Shown here: positions 1 to 9,229 of the stretch, in pieces
Position numbering within the stretch: the first letter of the stretch is position 1
How the letters are laid out: the number at the start of each line of letters is the position of its first letter
NCBI GenBank assembly: GCA_965217075.1
Contig: CBDCHC010000010.1
Span: forward strand, 148,720 to 212,719
Origin: CBDCHC01 sp965217075
GTDB lineage: Bacteria; Pseudomonadota; Gammaproteobacteria; PS1; Pseudothioglobaceae
Direction: 5' to 3'
Length of the DNA: 64,000 nt
The notes under the pieces: model-generated
Told to the model about the DNA's origin: nothing
The model's database searches: none
Seen by the model: the letters and a program-made list of their open reading frames with translations, nothing else
Program-made: the position numbers and the translations under genes

Positions 1-731
1 TCACAAATTATTAGAATTTCAGATGGACCTGCAATCATATCTATCCCAACTGTACCAAATACTTCTTTTTTAGCAGCAGCAACAAAGGCATTTCCAGGGC
101 CTACAATTTTGTCAACTTTTGGGATAAATTTTGTACCATAAGCAAGAGCAGCTATGGCTTGCGCCCCTCCTATAGTAAATACTTTATCTATACCAACTAT
201 ATAAGCGCTTGCTAGTACTAAATTATTAATACTGTTATTTGGAGTTGGAGTTACCATAATTATTTCTTCTACTCCAGCAATTTTAGCAGGAATGGCATTC
301 ATTAAAACACTTGATGGATATGATGCTTTGCCACCAGGAACATATAAACCAACCTTTGCTATAGGTGTTATTTTTTGCCCCAACATAGTACCATTTTTCT
401 CTGTGTAACTCCAGTCTGTTATTATTTGTTTTTTATGGTAACTTTCTATTCTATCTTTAGCAGTTAATAAAACATTTGCAGTATTTTTATCTAAATTATT
501 AAATGCTAATTTTAATTTATCATTTGTGATTACTATTTCTGTTATAGACTTTATATTAATAGCATCAAATTTATTGCTATACCTTATAACTGCTTCGTCT
601 CCATGCAAGACAACATTTTTTATTATATCTTTGACTATAGATGTAACATTATGGTTTTTATTAAAATTAAATAATAATTCATTTAATTCATTATAAAAAT
701 CAACTTTAATGCTAGATAGTATTTTAATCAT
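1..731 (-). CDS. hisD: Histidinol dehydrogenase HisD (C-terminus beyond window edge)
   Basis: The translation carries the hallmark HisD stretches VPGGKASYPSSVLMNA and KIVGPGNAFVAAAKKEVFG, followed by DMIAGPSEILI. HisD oxidises L-histidinol to histidine in two NAD-dependent steps, the last reactions of histidine synthesis, in the cytosol. Only the N-terminal 243 or so residues are in the window and the frame is still open at base 1. The ATG at 729-731 overlaps the hisG stop as ATGA, so the two are translationally coupled in an operon that reads murA, hisG, hisD. No defect is visible in the part present. Confidence 0.95.
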   Translation of the reverse strand, partial: MIKILSSIKVDFYNELNELLFNFNKNHNVTSIVKDIIKNVVLHGDEAVIRYSNKFDAINIKSITEIVITNDKLKLAFNNLDKNTANVLLTAKDRIESYHKKQIITDWSYTEKNGTMLGQKITPIAKVGLYVPGGKASYPSSVLMNAIPAKIAGVEEIIMVTPTPNNSINNLVLASAYIVGIDKVFTIGGAQAIAALAYGTKFIPKVDKIVGPGNAFVAAAKKEVFGTVGIDMIAGPSEILIIC

Positions 732-1342
732 ATAACTGCGGTTATTTTTGTTATTAAATTTTTAATTTTTTTATTATTTATAATATAAGATGCACGGTTT
801 ACAATAAGCCTTGAGCTAATATCATATATTTTTTTAATAGCCACTAAATTATTAGCTGCTAAAGTATTTCCTGTATCTACTAAGTCAACTATTACATCAC
901 TAAGTCCTATGATTGGTGCTAATTCCATAGCACCATATAATTTTATTATTTCGCAACGCTGATTATTTTCAATAAAATATTTTTTAGCACAGTTATTGTA
1001 TTTAGTTGCTACTTTAATTATATTTTTATTAATATTGGCATTTTTTTTAGCAGCCAGCATAAGTTTGCATTTTGCTATATTTAAATCCAGCATTTCAAAA
1101 ATATTATCAGTATTTTGCTCTAATAATATATCTTTGCCAACAATACCAATATCAGCAGCACCATGCTTAACAAATACAGGAACATCAATTGAACGGGCAA
1201 TGATAATCTTTATACTTTTATCATTAGTAGTTAAAATTAATTTTCTACTCTTTAACTCATTATTAGCAACAATAAGGTTAATTTTTTCAAGTATTGGCAG
1301 AGTTTGTTGTAATACTCTGCCTTTGGCAATCGCTATTATCAA
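728..1342 (-). CDS. hisG: ATP phosphoribosyltransferase, short form HisG
   Basis: First enzyme of histidine synthesis, joining ATP and PRPP. At 204 aa it is the short form, which lacks the C-terminal regulatory domain. Short HisG proteins normally need the HisRS-like subunit HisZ, which is not in this window. Visible signatures are the N-terminal IAIAKGR, the AADIGIVGKD segment and the PRPP-loop region DVIVDLVDTGNTLAAN. The start is a TTG at 1340-1342 that overlaps the murA stop (TTGA), with an AAAGGAT ribosome site just upstream. The stop overlaps hisD as ATGA. Confidence 0.95.
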   Translation of the reverse strand: MIIAIAKGRVLQQTLPILEKINLIVANNELKSRKLILTTNDKSIKIIIARSIDVPVFVKHGAADIGIVGKDILLEQNTDNIFEMLDLNIAKCKLMLAAKKNANINKNIIKVATKYNNCAKKYFIENNQRCEIIKLYGAMELAPIIGLSDVIVDLVDTGNTLAANNLVAIKKIYDISSRLIVNRASYIINNKKIKNLITKITAVI

Positions 1343-2598
1343 TTATTTATCCTTTTTATTTTAGCCCCAAGTCGTTGTAATTTTTCCTCTATTAACTCAT
1401 AACCTCTATCTAAATGATATACTCTGTCAATAATACTTTCGCCTTTAGCGCATAATGCTGCTAAAACTAAACTAGCTGACGCACGTAAATCTGTAGCCAT
1501 TAGTTTAGCTCCAGTTAATTTATTTCCTCCACGACAAAGTACACTATTATTTTGAATTTCAAAATTAGCCCCCATACGATTAAGTTCTGGAATATGCATA
1601 AAACGATTTTCAAAAATAGTTTCAGTAATAATGCTATTTCCTATTGCTATAGAATTTAAGGCACTAAACTGCGCTTGCATATCAGTAGGAAAACCCGGAG
1701 ATGCGCCAGTAATTATATCTACTGCTTTTAATTTTTTATTAGTGGCATCTATGGTTATTTTATCATTATTAATATCTATGGAGCAGCCTAGCTCTCTTAG
1801 TTTTTGTATAACAGAATTAAGAGAGTTGCTATTAGCATTTTTAACGGTAATTTTTCCGCCAGTAATAGCTGCTGCTACTAAATATGTACCAATTTCAATA
1901 CGATCATAACATATTTTATATTCTGTGCCTGTTAATTTATCTACACCGTCTATAATGATAGTATCAGTCCCAGCACCAGATATTTTAGCTCCCATTTTTT
2001 GTAAAAATTTTATTAAATCTAAAATTTCTGGCTCTTTAGCAGCGTTATTTATAATAGTTTGACCTGTAGCTAAAGTAGCCGCCATAATGATATTTTCTGT
2101 AGTTGTTACTGATGTTTTATCAAAACTTATCTCACAACCAATCAGCTTATCTGCTTTAGCATATATATAGCCGTTTTTAATTTCTATACTAGCTCCCATT
2201 TTTTTAAACGCCTCTATATGCAAATTAACTGGGCGTACTCCAATAGCACAACCTCCAGGCAGTGAAACTTTGGCTTGTTTATATTTAACTAATAACGGAC
2301 CTAGTGTAAGTATAGCAGCACGCATAGTTTTTACTAAATTATATTCAGCAATAAGATTAGTTATATTAGCATTATTTATAATTAAACTACCATTGCTGTC
2401 TTGAATCAAATCACTGCCCATTTTGCTCAGTATCCGCATAGCAGTAGCTATATCATATAACCTTGGAGTATTTTTTATTGTTACTATGTCAGTTGTTAAA
2501 ATTGAAGCAAAAATAATAGGCAAAGCTGAATTTTTTGAACCAGAAGCACTAATTTCACCAAATAATGGTTGCCCTCCTGTAATGACTAATTTATCCAC
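1339..2598 (-). CDS. murA: UDP-N-acetylglucosamine 1-carboxyvinyltransferase MurA
   Basis: MurA transfers enolpyruvate from PEP to UDP-GlcNAc, the committed step of peptidoglycan precursor synthesis. The 419-aa length is standard. The active-site loop LPGGCAIGVRPVNLH carries the catalytic Cys at about residue 117, so fosfomycin sensitivity would be expected from the family. N-terminal GSKNSALPI and C-terminal DLRASASLVLAAL motifs are present. It overlaps mlaC upstream by 8 bp and hisG downstream, keeping the gammaproteobacterial mla-murA-hisG-hisD order. Confidence 0.97.
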   Translation of the reverse strand: MDKLVITGGQPLFGEISASGSKNSALPIIFASILTTDIVTIKNTPRLYDIATAMRILSKMGSDLIQDSNGSLIINNANITNLIAEYNLVKTMRAAILTLGPLLVKYKQAKVSLPGGCAIGVRPVNLHIEAFKKMGASIEIKNGYIYAKADKLIGCEISFDKTSVTTTENIIMAATLATGQTIINNAAKEPEILDLIKFLQKMGAKISGAGTDTIIIDGVDKLTGTEYKICYDRIEIGTYLVAAAITGGKITVKNANSNSLNSVIQKLRELGCSIDINNDKITIDATNKKLKAVDIITGASPGFPTDMQAQFSALNSIAIGNSIITETIFENRFMHIPELNRMGANFEIQNNSVLCRGGNKLTGAKLMATDLRASASLVLAALCAKGESIIDRVYHLDRGYELIEEKLQRLGAKIKRINN

Positions 2599-3199
2599 CT
2601 AAATATTTAGCAATAAAGTCATCAAGGCCGTTTCTTTTGATGTATGAGTTAAATTGTGTTCTATAGTTTTTTACCAAACTAACACCAAAAATTATTACAT
2701 CATAAATACGCCATTTTTCTTTTTTTATAGCTTTAACGGCGATAATAGTTGGGTTATTATTTTTTATTTTAAAATTTAATTTAATAATAGCTTTATTGCG
2801 TAACTTTTTTACATTAGGGTCAGCTGTAACTATAATATCCTTAAAATCATTATAACTAAGCAATATAGCTGCATAATCATTAATTAGTAAGTTAATTACA
2901 TGTTGTTGTGCTAGTTCTTTTTGTTTATTAGTTAATTGCTTCCAATATTTTTTTAAAGAGTTTTTAGTGCTAATTTCAACAGCTATAAATGGAATAAAAT
3001 TATCTCTGATCAATTGTTTAATATTAGCTATTGTTAATGTTTTATTTTTATTTTGTTTTTTTAACTCTATAATTTTATCAATTGATTTACTGACAATATT
3101 TTTCATAACGATATCTACACTATATTCTTGTTTAACTTCAGTCGCTGAGGTAGCACTAACTATCAATATAAGTATAGGTATAATAAAATATTTATACAT
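2591..3199 (-). CDS. mlaC: Periplasmic phospholipid-binding protein MlaC
   Basis: A 202-aa protein of the MlaC/Ttg2D (Tol_Tol_Ttg2) family, with an N-terminal signal peptide (MYKYFIIPILILIVSATSA). MlaC shuttles phospholipids between the outer-membrane MlaA complex and the inner-membrane MlaFEDB transporter. Family-like features are the central FIAVEIST..KYWKQLTNKQKE region and the C-terminal RIYDVIIFGVSLVKNYRTQF. The usual mlaFED neighbours are missing: uvrC begins 23 bp upstream in the opposite direction. MlaB and the BolA-like ibaG gene, commonly between mlaC and murA, are also absent. Confidence 0.88.
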   Translation of the reverse strand: MYKYFIIPILILIVSATSATEVKQEYSVDIVMKNIVSKSIDKIIELKKQNKNKTLTIANIKQLIRDNFIPFIAVEISTKNSLKKYWKQLTNKQKELAQQHVINLLINDYAAILLSYNDFKDIIVTADPNVKKLRNKAIIKLNFKIKNNNPTIIAVKAIKKEKWRIYDVIIFGVSLVKNYRTQFNSYIKRNGLDDFIAKYLGG

Positions 3200-3222
3200 A
3201 AAATATTATTAATTAAAAAATT

Positions 3223-5004
3223 ATGATTTTACCAATTACTATCGGCAATAAATTAAAAAATTTAACTATAGGTGCTGGTATTTATCAAATGCTAGATAAA
3301 GACAATAAAATCATATATATAGGTAAAGCTAAAAATTTAAATAAACGTATTAGCAGTTATTTTAATGGCACTGCCAAAGATAATAAGACAATGTCCTTAG
3401 TAGCAAAAATTGTTGATTTTCAGGTAATTGTAGTAGCTACAGAAGTAGATGCGCTATTATTAGAAAATGAACTAATAAAGCAACATAAGCCATACTATAA
3501 TATTTTACTTAAAGATGCGAAAAGCTATCCATATATAGTAATGTCAAACGATAAATACCCGCAAATTAATTTTTATCGTGGCACTAAAAATAAAAAATAC
3601 CGGTATTTTGGCCCTTATACTAACGCTAGTGTTGTGCGTTCATCTTTAACTATGCTTAAGAAAATATTTAGGCTGCGTACTTGTGCAAATAGCGTTTACC
3701 AATCACGTTCTAGAGCGTGTTTAGATTATCAGATTAAATTATGTTCAGCGCCTTGTGTAAATAAAATTAGCGCAGATGATTATCATAAAGATGTAGCTAA
3801 CGCTATATTATTTTTACAAGGTAGTTATAGCAATATTTTATTAAATATTAAAAAAAAAATGCAGGATGCAGCACAAAAATTAGATTTTGAAGGCGCAGTT
3901 TATTATCGCGAGCAAATGATAAAGTTAAGGTTATTGCAAGATAGGCGCAGAAATTATAGCAATATTGATATGGATATTATATTTTCAGTAAATAAAGATG
4001 CTATAAATTGTATACAAATTTTATTTATCAGAAACTCAAAGCAAGTAGGTAGCGAATGTTTATTTATGAAAAATCCAATTCAAGAAGATATTGTATCTGT
4101 TTTTTTATCTTTATATTATATAGGTAAAGATAGCCCTCAACAAGTAGTAATAAATTATAACATCAAACATAAAGCATCTTTAGAAAAAGCAATAAATAGC
4201 AAAATAATAACTAAATTAAGTCAAGAAAAAAAATATTTTATGCAAATAGCAAAACTGACTGCTAATGAAAACTTAAGACAATTTTTAAATAATAGCAGTT
4301 ATAAAAAACTACAACTATCTGTTTTACAAAAAATATTATCACTTAAGTCTAGCCCGAATTATATAGAGTGTTTTGATATTAGTCACAATTTAGGGGAGAA
4401 TACCGTTGCATCTTGTGTTAGATTTGAATATGGCATGCCAGCAAAAAAATATTATCGTCAGTTTATTATTAATAATGCTAAAGCTGGAGATGATTGTGGG
4501 GCTATGGCAGAGGCTATTTTTAGACGCTATAAAACATATAAAAATTTACCAGACATATTATTTGTCGATGGCGGCTTAGGGCAGTTAAATATAGTTATTG
4601 ATGTATTTAATTCATTAGGAATTGACAGTTGTTTGTTAGTTGGTGTAGCTAAAGGTGAAAAAAGAAAATACGGCTTAGAGACTTTAATTTTAAAAATTGA
4701 CAATATAGTAAAAAAAATAAAATTAAAAAAAGATAATAAGGCTTTAGCTTTAGTTAATCATGTGCGTGATGAAGCACATAGATTTGCCATAAAAAATCAC
4801 CGTATAAAATACGCTAAAAAACGTAATTCCTCTGTGTTAGAAAATATATCAGGTATTGGTAAAAATAAAAGCAAACAATTAATTAATTATTTTGGTGGAT
4901 TAAATGAGATAAAAAAGGTTAATATTAATGAATTAGCAAAAGTTAGTGGCGTAAGCATTAAAATTGCTACTAAAATATTTAATTTCTTCAATACAAAAAA
5001 ATAA
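3223..5004 (+). CDS. uvrC: Excinuclease ABC subunit C
   Basis: UvrC makes both incisions beside DNA lesions marked by UvrAB. The 593-aa product has the N-terminal GIY-YIG nuclease (GIY at about 19-21, YIGKAKNLNKR from about 32), the UVR domain (LDFEGAVYYREQM), the RNase H-like UvrC core (ECFDISHNLGENTVAS and DILFVDGGLGQLN) and a C-terminal tandem helix-hairpin-helix region. The ATG at 3223 gives the expected N-terminus. It is divergent from mlaC with only 23 bp between the starts, so the promoters must overlap the opposing genes. A long A-run near 3848 does not break the frame. Confidence 0.97.
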   Translation: MILPITIGNKLKNLTIGAGIYQMLDKDNKIIYIGKAKNLNKRISSYFNGTAKDNKTMSLVAKIVDFQVIVVATEVDALLLENELIKQHKPYYNILLKDAKSYPYIVMSNDKYPQINFYRGTKNKKYRYFGPYTNASVVRSSLTMLKKIFRLRTCANSVYQSRSRACLDYQIKLCSAPCVNKISADDYHKDVANAILFLQGSYSNILLNIKKKMQDAAQKLDFEGAVYYREQMIKLRLLQDRRRNYSNIDMDIIFSVNKDAINCIQILFIRNSKQVGSECLFMKNPIQEDIVSVFLSLYYIGKDSPQQVVINYNIKHKASLEKAINSKIITKLSQEKKYFMQIAKLTANENLRQFLNNSSYKKLQLSVLQKILSLKSSPNYIECFDISHNLGENTVASCVRFEYGMPAKKYYRQFIINNAKAGDDCGAMAEAIFRRYKTYKNLPDILFVDGGLGQLNIVIDVFNSLGIDSCLLVGVAKGEKRKYGLETLILKIDNIVKKIKLKKDNKALALVNHVRDEAHRFAIKNHRIKYAKKRNSSVLENISGIGKNKSKQLINYFGGLNEIKKVNINELAKVSGVSIKIATKIFNFFNTKK

Positions 5005-5005
5005 T

Positions 5006-5182
5006 ATGTTTATATTAAGATTGTTAATTATTATTATAATAATTACTTATTTGCTACACTTTATAATTAATAAAATTTTAGCTTTAAATATAAAGATATT
5101 TAATATAACAATAATAGTATTTATTGCGATAACGACTCTTTATTCGTTGCTATTTTTATTATCATTTATTGTAGAAGGATAA
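5006..5182 (+). CDS. Small two-helix membrane protein, unknown function
   Basis: An ATG one base after the uvrC stop opens a 58-aa frame (MFILRLLIIIIIITYLLHF...) with two strongly hydrophobic helices separated by a short polar piece. I do not recognise a family. Its position directly behind uvrC suggests co-transcription, and a stem with a T-run follows at 5291-5341. The composition is plausible for a small inner-membrane protein, but in so AT-rich a genome a chance hydrophobic frame cannot be excluded. Confidence 0.45.
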   Translation: MFILRLLIIIIIITYLLHFIINKILALNIKIFNITIIVFIAITTLYSLLFLLSFIVEG

Positions 5183-5290
5183 ATTGTTGTAATTGTTACA
5201 ATAAAAAGATATTAAAAATATAGATAGTTATTGCAGCTAACTGTGTTAATATTAGATATTTATATAGTGATTTTATTAGCAATAAAAATG

Positions 5291-5341
5291 ACTATTAAAA
5301 AATCAAATCAAATAAAAACTATTTTAATAGTTGTTTTTTTG
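5291..5341 (+). terminator. Probable intrinsic terminator
   Basis: ACTATTAAAA at 5291-5300 pairs exactly with TTTTAATAGT at 5322-5331, and a T-run follows at about 5333-5340. The loop is 21 nt and the stem is AT-only, so it would be weak. It lies between the convergent ends of the uvrC unit and the DUF302 gene, where a terminator is expected. Confidence 0.45.
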
Positions 5342-5383
5342 TATTTATATCTTTAAAAAAAAAGTTTAAACAATAAAAATTAT

Positions 5384-6001
5384 TTAAAAATCACCTATTG
5401 CTGCACGATCTTGAATCGTATAAATTATTTTTCTTACATTTAATGCTAATTTATTTAACTCTGGCGATAAAGGCTTGCCGCCATAAATCATAAAATCCAT
5501 ATCAAGGGTATATAACCAACGCACTCCTTTTTTATCTTCAATAAGAGCTATTCTGCATGGAAGGTATGCTGAGAATGCATCAGAATGATCGATCATAATC
5601 ATTGCAGTTGTAGGCGAACAATATTGATAAATTTTTAAAAAACGTTGTTTTTTATCTAACTGTAATTCTACCTGTTCAGATAAAGGTAGTGTTCCTACTT
5701 CTTTAATGCCCATTTCTGTTGCAACAGATGACATTGCTTCTTCAACATCTTTATTGCTAACATCATCCTCAACCCTAACTTTGCGAATACTTGCCATTGT
5801 TATATCTTTAGTATCAAGTAAGATATTAGCCATGTGCATATATGTTTTAAGCGATTTAGGGTGTAATTGTGGATGCATGTATTCGTTAAAAAATTTAGCA
5901 GTAAAGCCATCGTATTTAACTTGAAACTGTACCATATAAAAAGCACTAAAAGCACCAATTGCAATTAATACCCATTTAATTATAAACCATAATATACTCA
6001 T
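5384..6001 (-). CDS. DUF302 domain protein with N-terminal membrane anchor
   Basis: The 205-aa protein starts with one hydrophobic helix (about residues 4-24), so it is probably anchored in the inner membrane facing the periplasm. Residues about 125-190 read as a DUF302 domain (YQYCSPTTAMIMIDHSDAF, then LPCRIALIEDKKGVRWLYTL). DUF302 proteins are common in sulfur-oxidising bacteria, but their biochemical role is not settled. The start ATG overlaps the stop of the upstream SUMF1-like gene as ATGA, so the two are translated together. Function beyond the domain name is unknown to me. Confidence 0.75.
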   Translation of the reverse strand: MSILWFIIKWVLIAIGAFSAFYMVQFQVKYDGFTAKFFNEYMHPQLHPKSLKTYMHMANILLDTKDITMASIRKVRVEDDVSNKDVEEAMSSVATEMGIKEVGTLPLSEQVELQLDKKQRFLKIYQYCSPTTAMIMIDHSDAFSAYLPCRIALIEDKKGVRWLYTLDMDFMIYGGKPLSPELNKLALNVRKIIYTIQDRAAIGDF

Positions 6002-6945
6002 AAAGCCTCCTCCAATATACGAAACCCAATGTTATTTAATTTTTTACTTTCAGGTCTATAACTATATTTTGCACCTATAATTTCATTGTCAGACCAAGAA
6101 CCACCTTTTGCTATAGGACGATTAATGCTTTCTATTAGTTCCCAAACATTACCATAAACGTCATATAAACCCCATGGATTAGGCAGATAAGAAGCTACAT
6201 CTGCACTTACTTTATTATTGTCACGACAATAGCTTTTATCTATTATATTTACGTATTTACAAATATTAGCAGAGTTAAAGTAAATTTGATCAGCTTTTAA
6301 ACCAGCATTAGCAATATATTGCCATTCAATATTTGTAGGTAAACGATAATTTTTACCAGTTTTTTTAGACAACCAGTCAATATAATTTTTTGCATTAGCA
6401 AGAGTTATATTGACTACTGGCTGATTATTACCATTTAAAGAAACACCTTCTGCTTCTCCAGAATTATGATTAGGCTTAAATTTACGATACTGAGAGTTAG
6501 TTACTTCTGTATTAGATATATAAAAATTATCTACACATTGCCACTCAGTATTAGAATCATCAACTATACAACCACCAAAAATATGAGTCATAGTTGGCCT
6601 CAAACTATTAATTATAGATAATTTTCTATTTTTTATAGCACTCAAAGTGTTATAAAAATGAGCAATATTAACTGTACTATCAGAATGTATTAACTGTTTT
6701 AATTTCTGTTGTTGGCTTAATTTATGAGTTTTTTCAGTGAGTTTTTTCTTATTATTTTTATTAGTAATTAGTATTTCTTCATTAACCTTTACAGCTTGTT
6801 TTGGTTGGTATTTATATTTAGGAGAAAAATCAGCGCCTAATGGCGAAAAAAATAAAGATTCGCTATTATTACTTTCACCCCAATTTGATGCATTAACAAC
6901 AGAGATATTTAATAAAATAAATAATAAAATTATAATATTTTTCAT
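5998..6945 (-). CDS. Secreted SUMF1/FGE-like (formylglycine-generating-enzyme fold) protein
   Basis: A 315-aa protein with a cleavable signal peptide (to about residue 20) and a C-terminal SUMF1/FGE-sulfatase domain. Visible landmarks are NFYISNTEVTNSQYRKF, the central NYRLPTNIEWQYIANAG, then WGLYDVYGNVWELIES, AKGGSWSD and the terminal NIGFRILE. Members of this fold include formylglycine-generating enzymes but also many non-catalytic or structural proteins. I do not see the Cys pair of true FGEs clearly, so enzymatic activity is not claimed. AGGAAAG precedes the ATG. It sits between a lipoprotein gene and DUF302 in one operon. Confidence 0.82.
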   Translation of the reverse strand: MKNIIILLFILLNISVVNASNWGESNNSESLFFSPLGADFSPKYKYQPKQAVKVNEEILITNKNNKKKLTEKTHKLSQQQKLKQLIHSDSTVNIAHFYNTLSAIKNRKLSIINSLRPTMTHIFGGCIVDDSNTEWQCVDNFYISNTEVTNSQYRKFKPNHNSGEAEGVSLNGNNQPVVNITLANAKNYIDWLSKKTGKNYRLPTNIEWQYIANAGLKADQIYFNSANICKYVNIIDKSYCRDNNKVSADVASYLPNPWGLYDVYGNVWELIESINRPIAKGGSWSDNEIIGAKYSYRPESKKLNNIGFRILEEAL

Positions 6946-6965
6946 TTTAACTTTCCTTTTTTTAT

Positions 6966-8105
6966 TTATTTAGGAGCAAAGAATTTTCTATTGCTTTCAA
7001 TGATATCTTCAACAGTTAATTCTTTTACTTTTTCAATAGTAACATCATTAAGATTAATAGTATTAATCCCAGCAGTTACACTAGGCAAGGATAGTTGAGC
7101 GCTCTCGTTTGCCACCAATTCAGCTGGATATATATCGTTACCATGTTTAAATTCTACTTTAGAGAACACTACATCACCATCAATTACATCAATATTAATA
7201 ATTGGCTTAACTGTTTTTATATTTTGCTCAAATATTTTTGCCTTAGCCAGTACCACAGGAATTTTAACATTTAATTCTAAATTACCTTGATTAGCCATAA
7301 CTTTACCAAAAAATATTTCATTATCAGCATTGTAATCAAGTGATGTTAATACCGGTCTACCTAAGATTTCATTAAAGGCAATTTTTAAATAACGCTTACG
7401 CATTGATGGAACCTTTTCTTGTCTGCTTTTATGCTCCCAAGTTAGCTGAGTATTATAATCACGCACAGCTTCGTTGTATTTAGCTACAGCAGCTAAATAA
7501 CCATTTTTAATGACATCAATTTCTTGTTTATGTCTTTTTTTAGAGGCCGTTATACGATTATTGAATTGCTCAGTAGTTTCAAATTCGCTTTTTGTTAAAA
7601 TTGGAGCGGCTGGAAATCTTGGTCTAGCTGGGATTTTTATATTAAAATTTGGTACTTCGCTAGGACGAGAAACCCACTCTTCTATATATTTTTCAACTTT
7701 TGAAGATGCTAAGCTAAAAGGAGACTCCAATCTATCTAATAACTCATTAGCAGCAGTGTAGCCCGGGAAGTTATTAGCTAAACTTTGTAAAATATTTATT
7801 CCTACAACTCTATTTTTTTCGCTATTACTATTTATTAAAGATACAGCTCTTTTATAATTATTTTCTTTTTCAGCAGGATTAGCGTATCTAGCATCAACAG
7901 AGCTAACTTTTCTTTTGCTTTTAAATTTAATATAATTATTGTAAGAAGATTTAGTAAAGGTTTTAGTTTTTACTGTTTGGGGAGTTTTTTTCTTCAAAAC
8001 TACAGCATTTTTTACTTTTTGACCGCTTTCTTTTTTGTTAAAATTAAGCATAGAGCAACTGGCGGTAAATAGTGTTATTATTAATATTGTTAGTAAATTA
8101 CGCAT
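6966..8105 (-). CDS. Putative lipoprotein, unknown function
   Basis: The start chosen is the ATG at 8103-8105, because AGGAGA lies 8 nt upstream and the protein then begins MRNLLTILIITLFTASCSML, a clean lipoprotein signal with Cys in the lipobox TASC. A longer reading upstream has no ribosome site. The 379-aa product has a Lys-rich linker, a central charged helical part with likely coiled coil (about 190-240) and a C-terminal domain with repeated beta-like segments. No family is recognised. It is followed by the SUMF1-like and DUF302 genes in the same direction, suggesting a shared envelope role. Confidence 0.7.
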   Translation of the reverse strand: MRNLLTILIITLFTASCSMLNFNKKESGQKVKNAVVLKKKTPQTVKTKTFTKSSYNNYIKFKSKRKVSSVDARYANPAEKENNYKRAVSLINSNSEKNRVVGINILQSLANNFPGYTAANELLDRLESPFSLASSKVEKYIEEWVSRPSEVPNFNIKIPARPRFPAAPILTKSEFETTEQFNNRITASKKRHKQEIDVIKNGYLAAVAKYNEAVRDYNTQLTWEHKSRQEKVPSMRKRYLKIAFNEILGRPVLTSLDYNADNEIFFGKVMANQGNLELNVKIPVVLAKAKIFEQNIKTVKPIINIDVIDGDVVFSKVEFKHGNDIYPAELVANESAQLSLPSVTAGINTINLNDVTIEKVKELTVEDIIESNRKFFAPK

Positions 8106-8265
8106 TGATATATTCTCCTGATAAAAAAAAATCAACTTATTAAAGTTGCAAAATAATTAAGCTTATTTTATACGATAAAAATACCGAGTTTTTACTTTTT
8201 TTAATAAAAAATATTATGCAGTAGTTATAAAGTATAATGTTAAGTTGTTTTTTATTTACAAAATA

Positions 8266-8904
8266 ATGCAAGGATTATTTGTTACTGCTAATAACACTAA
8301 TGTTGGTAAGACTACTGTTGCTAGCCATATAATAACAGCACTTAATCCGCTCTATAATATAGTAGTTAGAAAGCCAATAGAGACAAACTGTAGTAAAAAA
8401 AATAATATTTTATGGCCGCAAGATGCCATTATATTAAATAATAGTTGTAAAAATAAACAAGATATTGATGAAATATGCGCCTATAAATTTAAACGTTATG
8501 CTAGTGGCGAGCTTGCTAGCTATAAGCACAATATAACCATCGATGATTTAGTAGAAAAATGTAGAAGCAATAATTTTGTAGTAGTAGAGGGCAGCGGTGG
8601 ATTTTATTCACCAATTATCAAAAATAAGTTAAATAGTGATTTAGCAGTAGCGTTAAAATTACCAATTGTATTAATAATTGTAGATAAAATTGGAGCAATA
8701 TCAGAAGCATTGCTTGTTATAGAGGCCATTAAAAAGAAAAAATTAAAGATCGCTACAGTAATTCTTAATCAAATACAAGACAATAGCTTAGCAAATAAGG
8801 AAAATTTGCAAAAATATTGTAACGAAAAAGTAATTACTTTCAATCTTAATGCAATAAATAATTTTTATTATAATATAGTTAAAATATTTACACATCTAAT
8901 TTAG
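8266..8904 (+). CDS. bioD: ATP-dependent dethiobiotin synthetase BioD
   Basis: BioD closes the ureido ring of biotin using ATP and CO2. The 212-aa product starts MQGLFVTANNTNVGKTTVAS, containing the BioD P-loop (the usual form is GTDTxVGKT). It also has VVRKPIETNC and VVVEGSGGFYSPI, matching the family GAGG region. The ATG at 8266 is preferred over an upstream TTG at 8245 because homology begins there. The gene is isolated from other bio genes; birA lies 23 kb away in this window. Confidence 0.88.
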   Translation: MQGLFVTANNTNVGKTTVASHIITALNPLYNIVVRKPIETNCSKKNNILWPQDAIILNNSCKNKQDIDEICAYKFKRYASGELASYKHNITIDDLVEKCRSNNFVVVEGSGGFYSPIIKNKLNSDLAVALKLPIVLIIVDKIGAISEALLVIEAIKKKKLKIATVILNQIQDNSLANKENLQKYCNEKVITFNLNAINNFYYNIVKIFTHLI

Positions 8905-9229
8905 ATGCATTATATTTCATGCATTGTTATGCAATTGTATTATGGAGTTAATAATTTACCAAATAAACAATTTACAAAAAAAATTTATCTTTTAGTAGTA
9001 GTGCTATGATAAATTGACGCAGCTAACTGCAACTAAAAATAGTCTCTTTGCAACAGTATTTTTATTCTAGTTACAGATTATCGCCTTAAGTAGTTTAAAT
9101 TTAACTTATAAATTAAATACTTATGTTTGCAGTTAATAACTAATAAGAGGTGGAGAGTTTAGCTAAAAGACAAGGTAGTTTGCTGGCAAAGCTGCTAAAT
9201 GTATAGATAAAATTTATATTAAACACAAC
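8905..9229. other. Intergenic region between bioD and dsbD, no gene seen
   Basis: The 325 bp between two convergent genes hold no credible reading frame on either strand. Several short repeats of ATGCAT/TGCAT type lie near 8910-8935 and could form weak hairpins. A GCAGCTAACTG 11-mer near 9020 also occurs near 5235. I looked for tRNA, SRP RNA and 6S features and found none I could support. Confidence 0.4.

Noticed and set aside
996..1364. Open frame opposite to hisG
   Set aside because: Shadow of hisG in an AT-rich sequence; no ribosome site or family features. The same holds for other opposite-strand frames over murA, dsbD, nosR, rarA, fabG and the helicase.
5230..9030. GCAGCTAACTG occurring in both intergenic regions near 5235 and 9020
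   Set aside because: Only 11 bp, partly palindromic, with no extended similarity; could be chance.
8905..9229. Possible structured RNA between bioD and dsbD
   Set aside because: No match to SRP RNA, 6S RNA, RNase P or a riboswitch that I can recognise; hairpins are weak.
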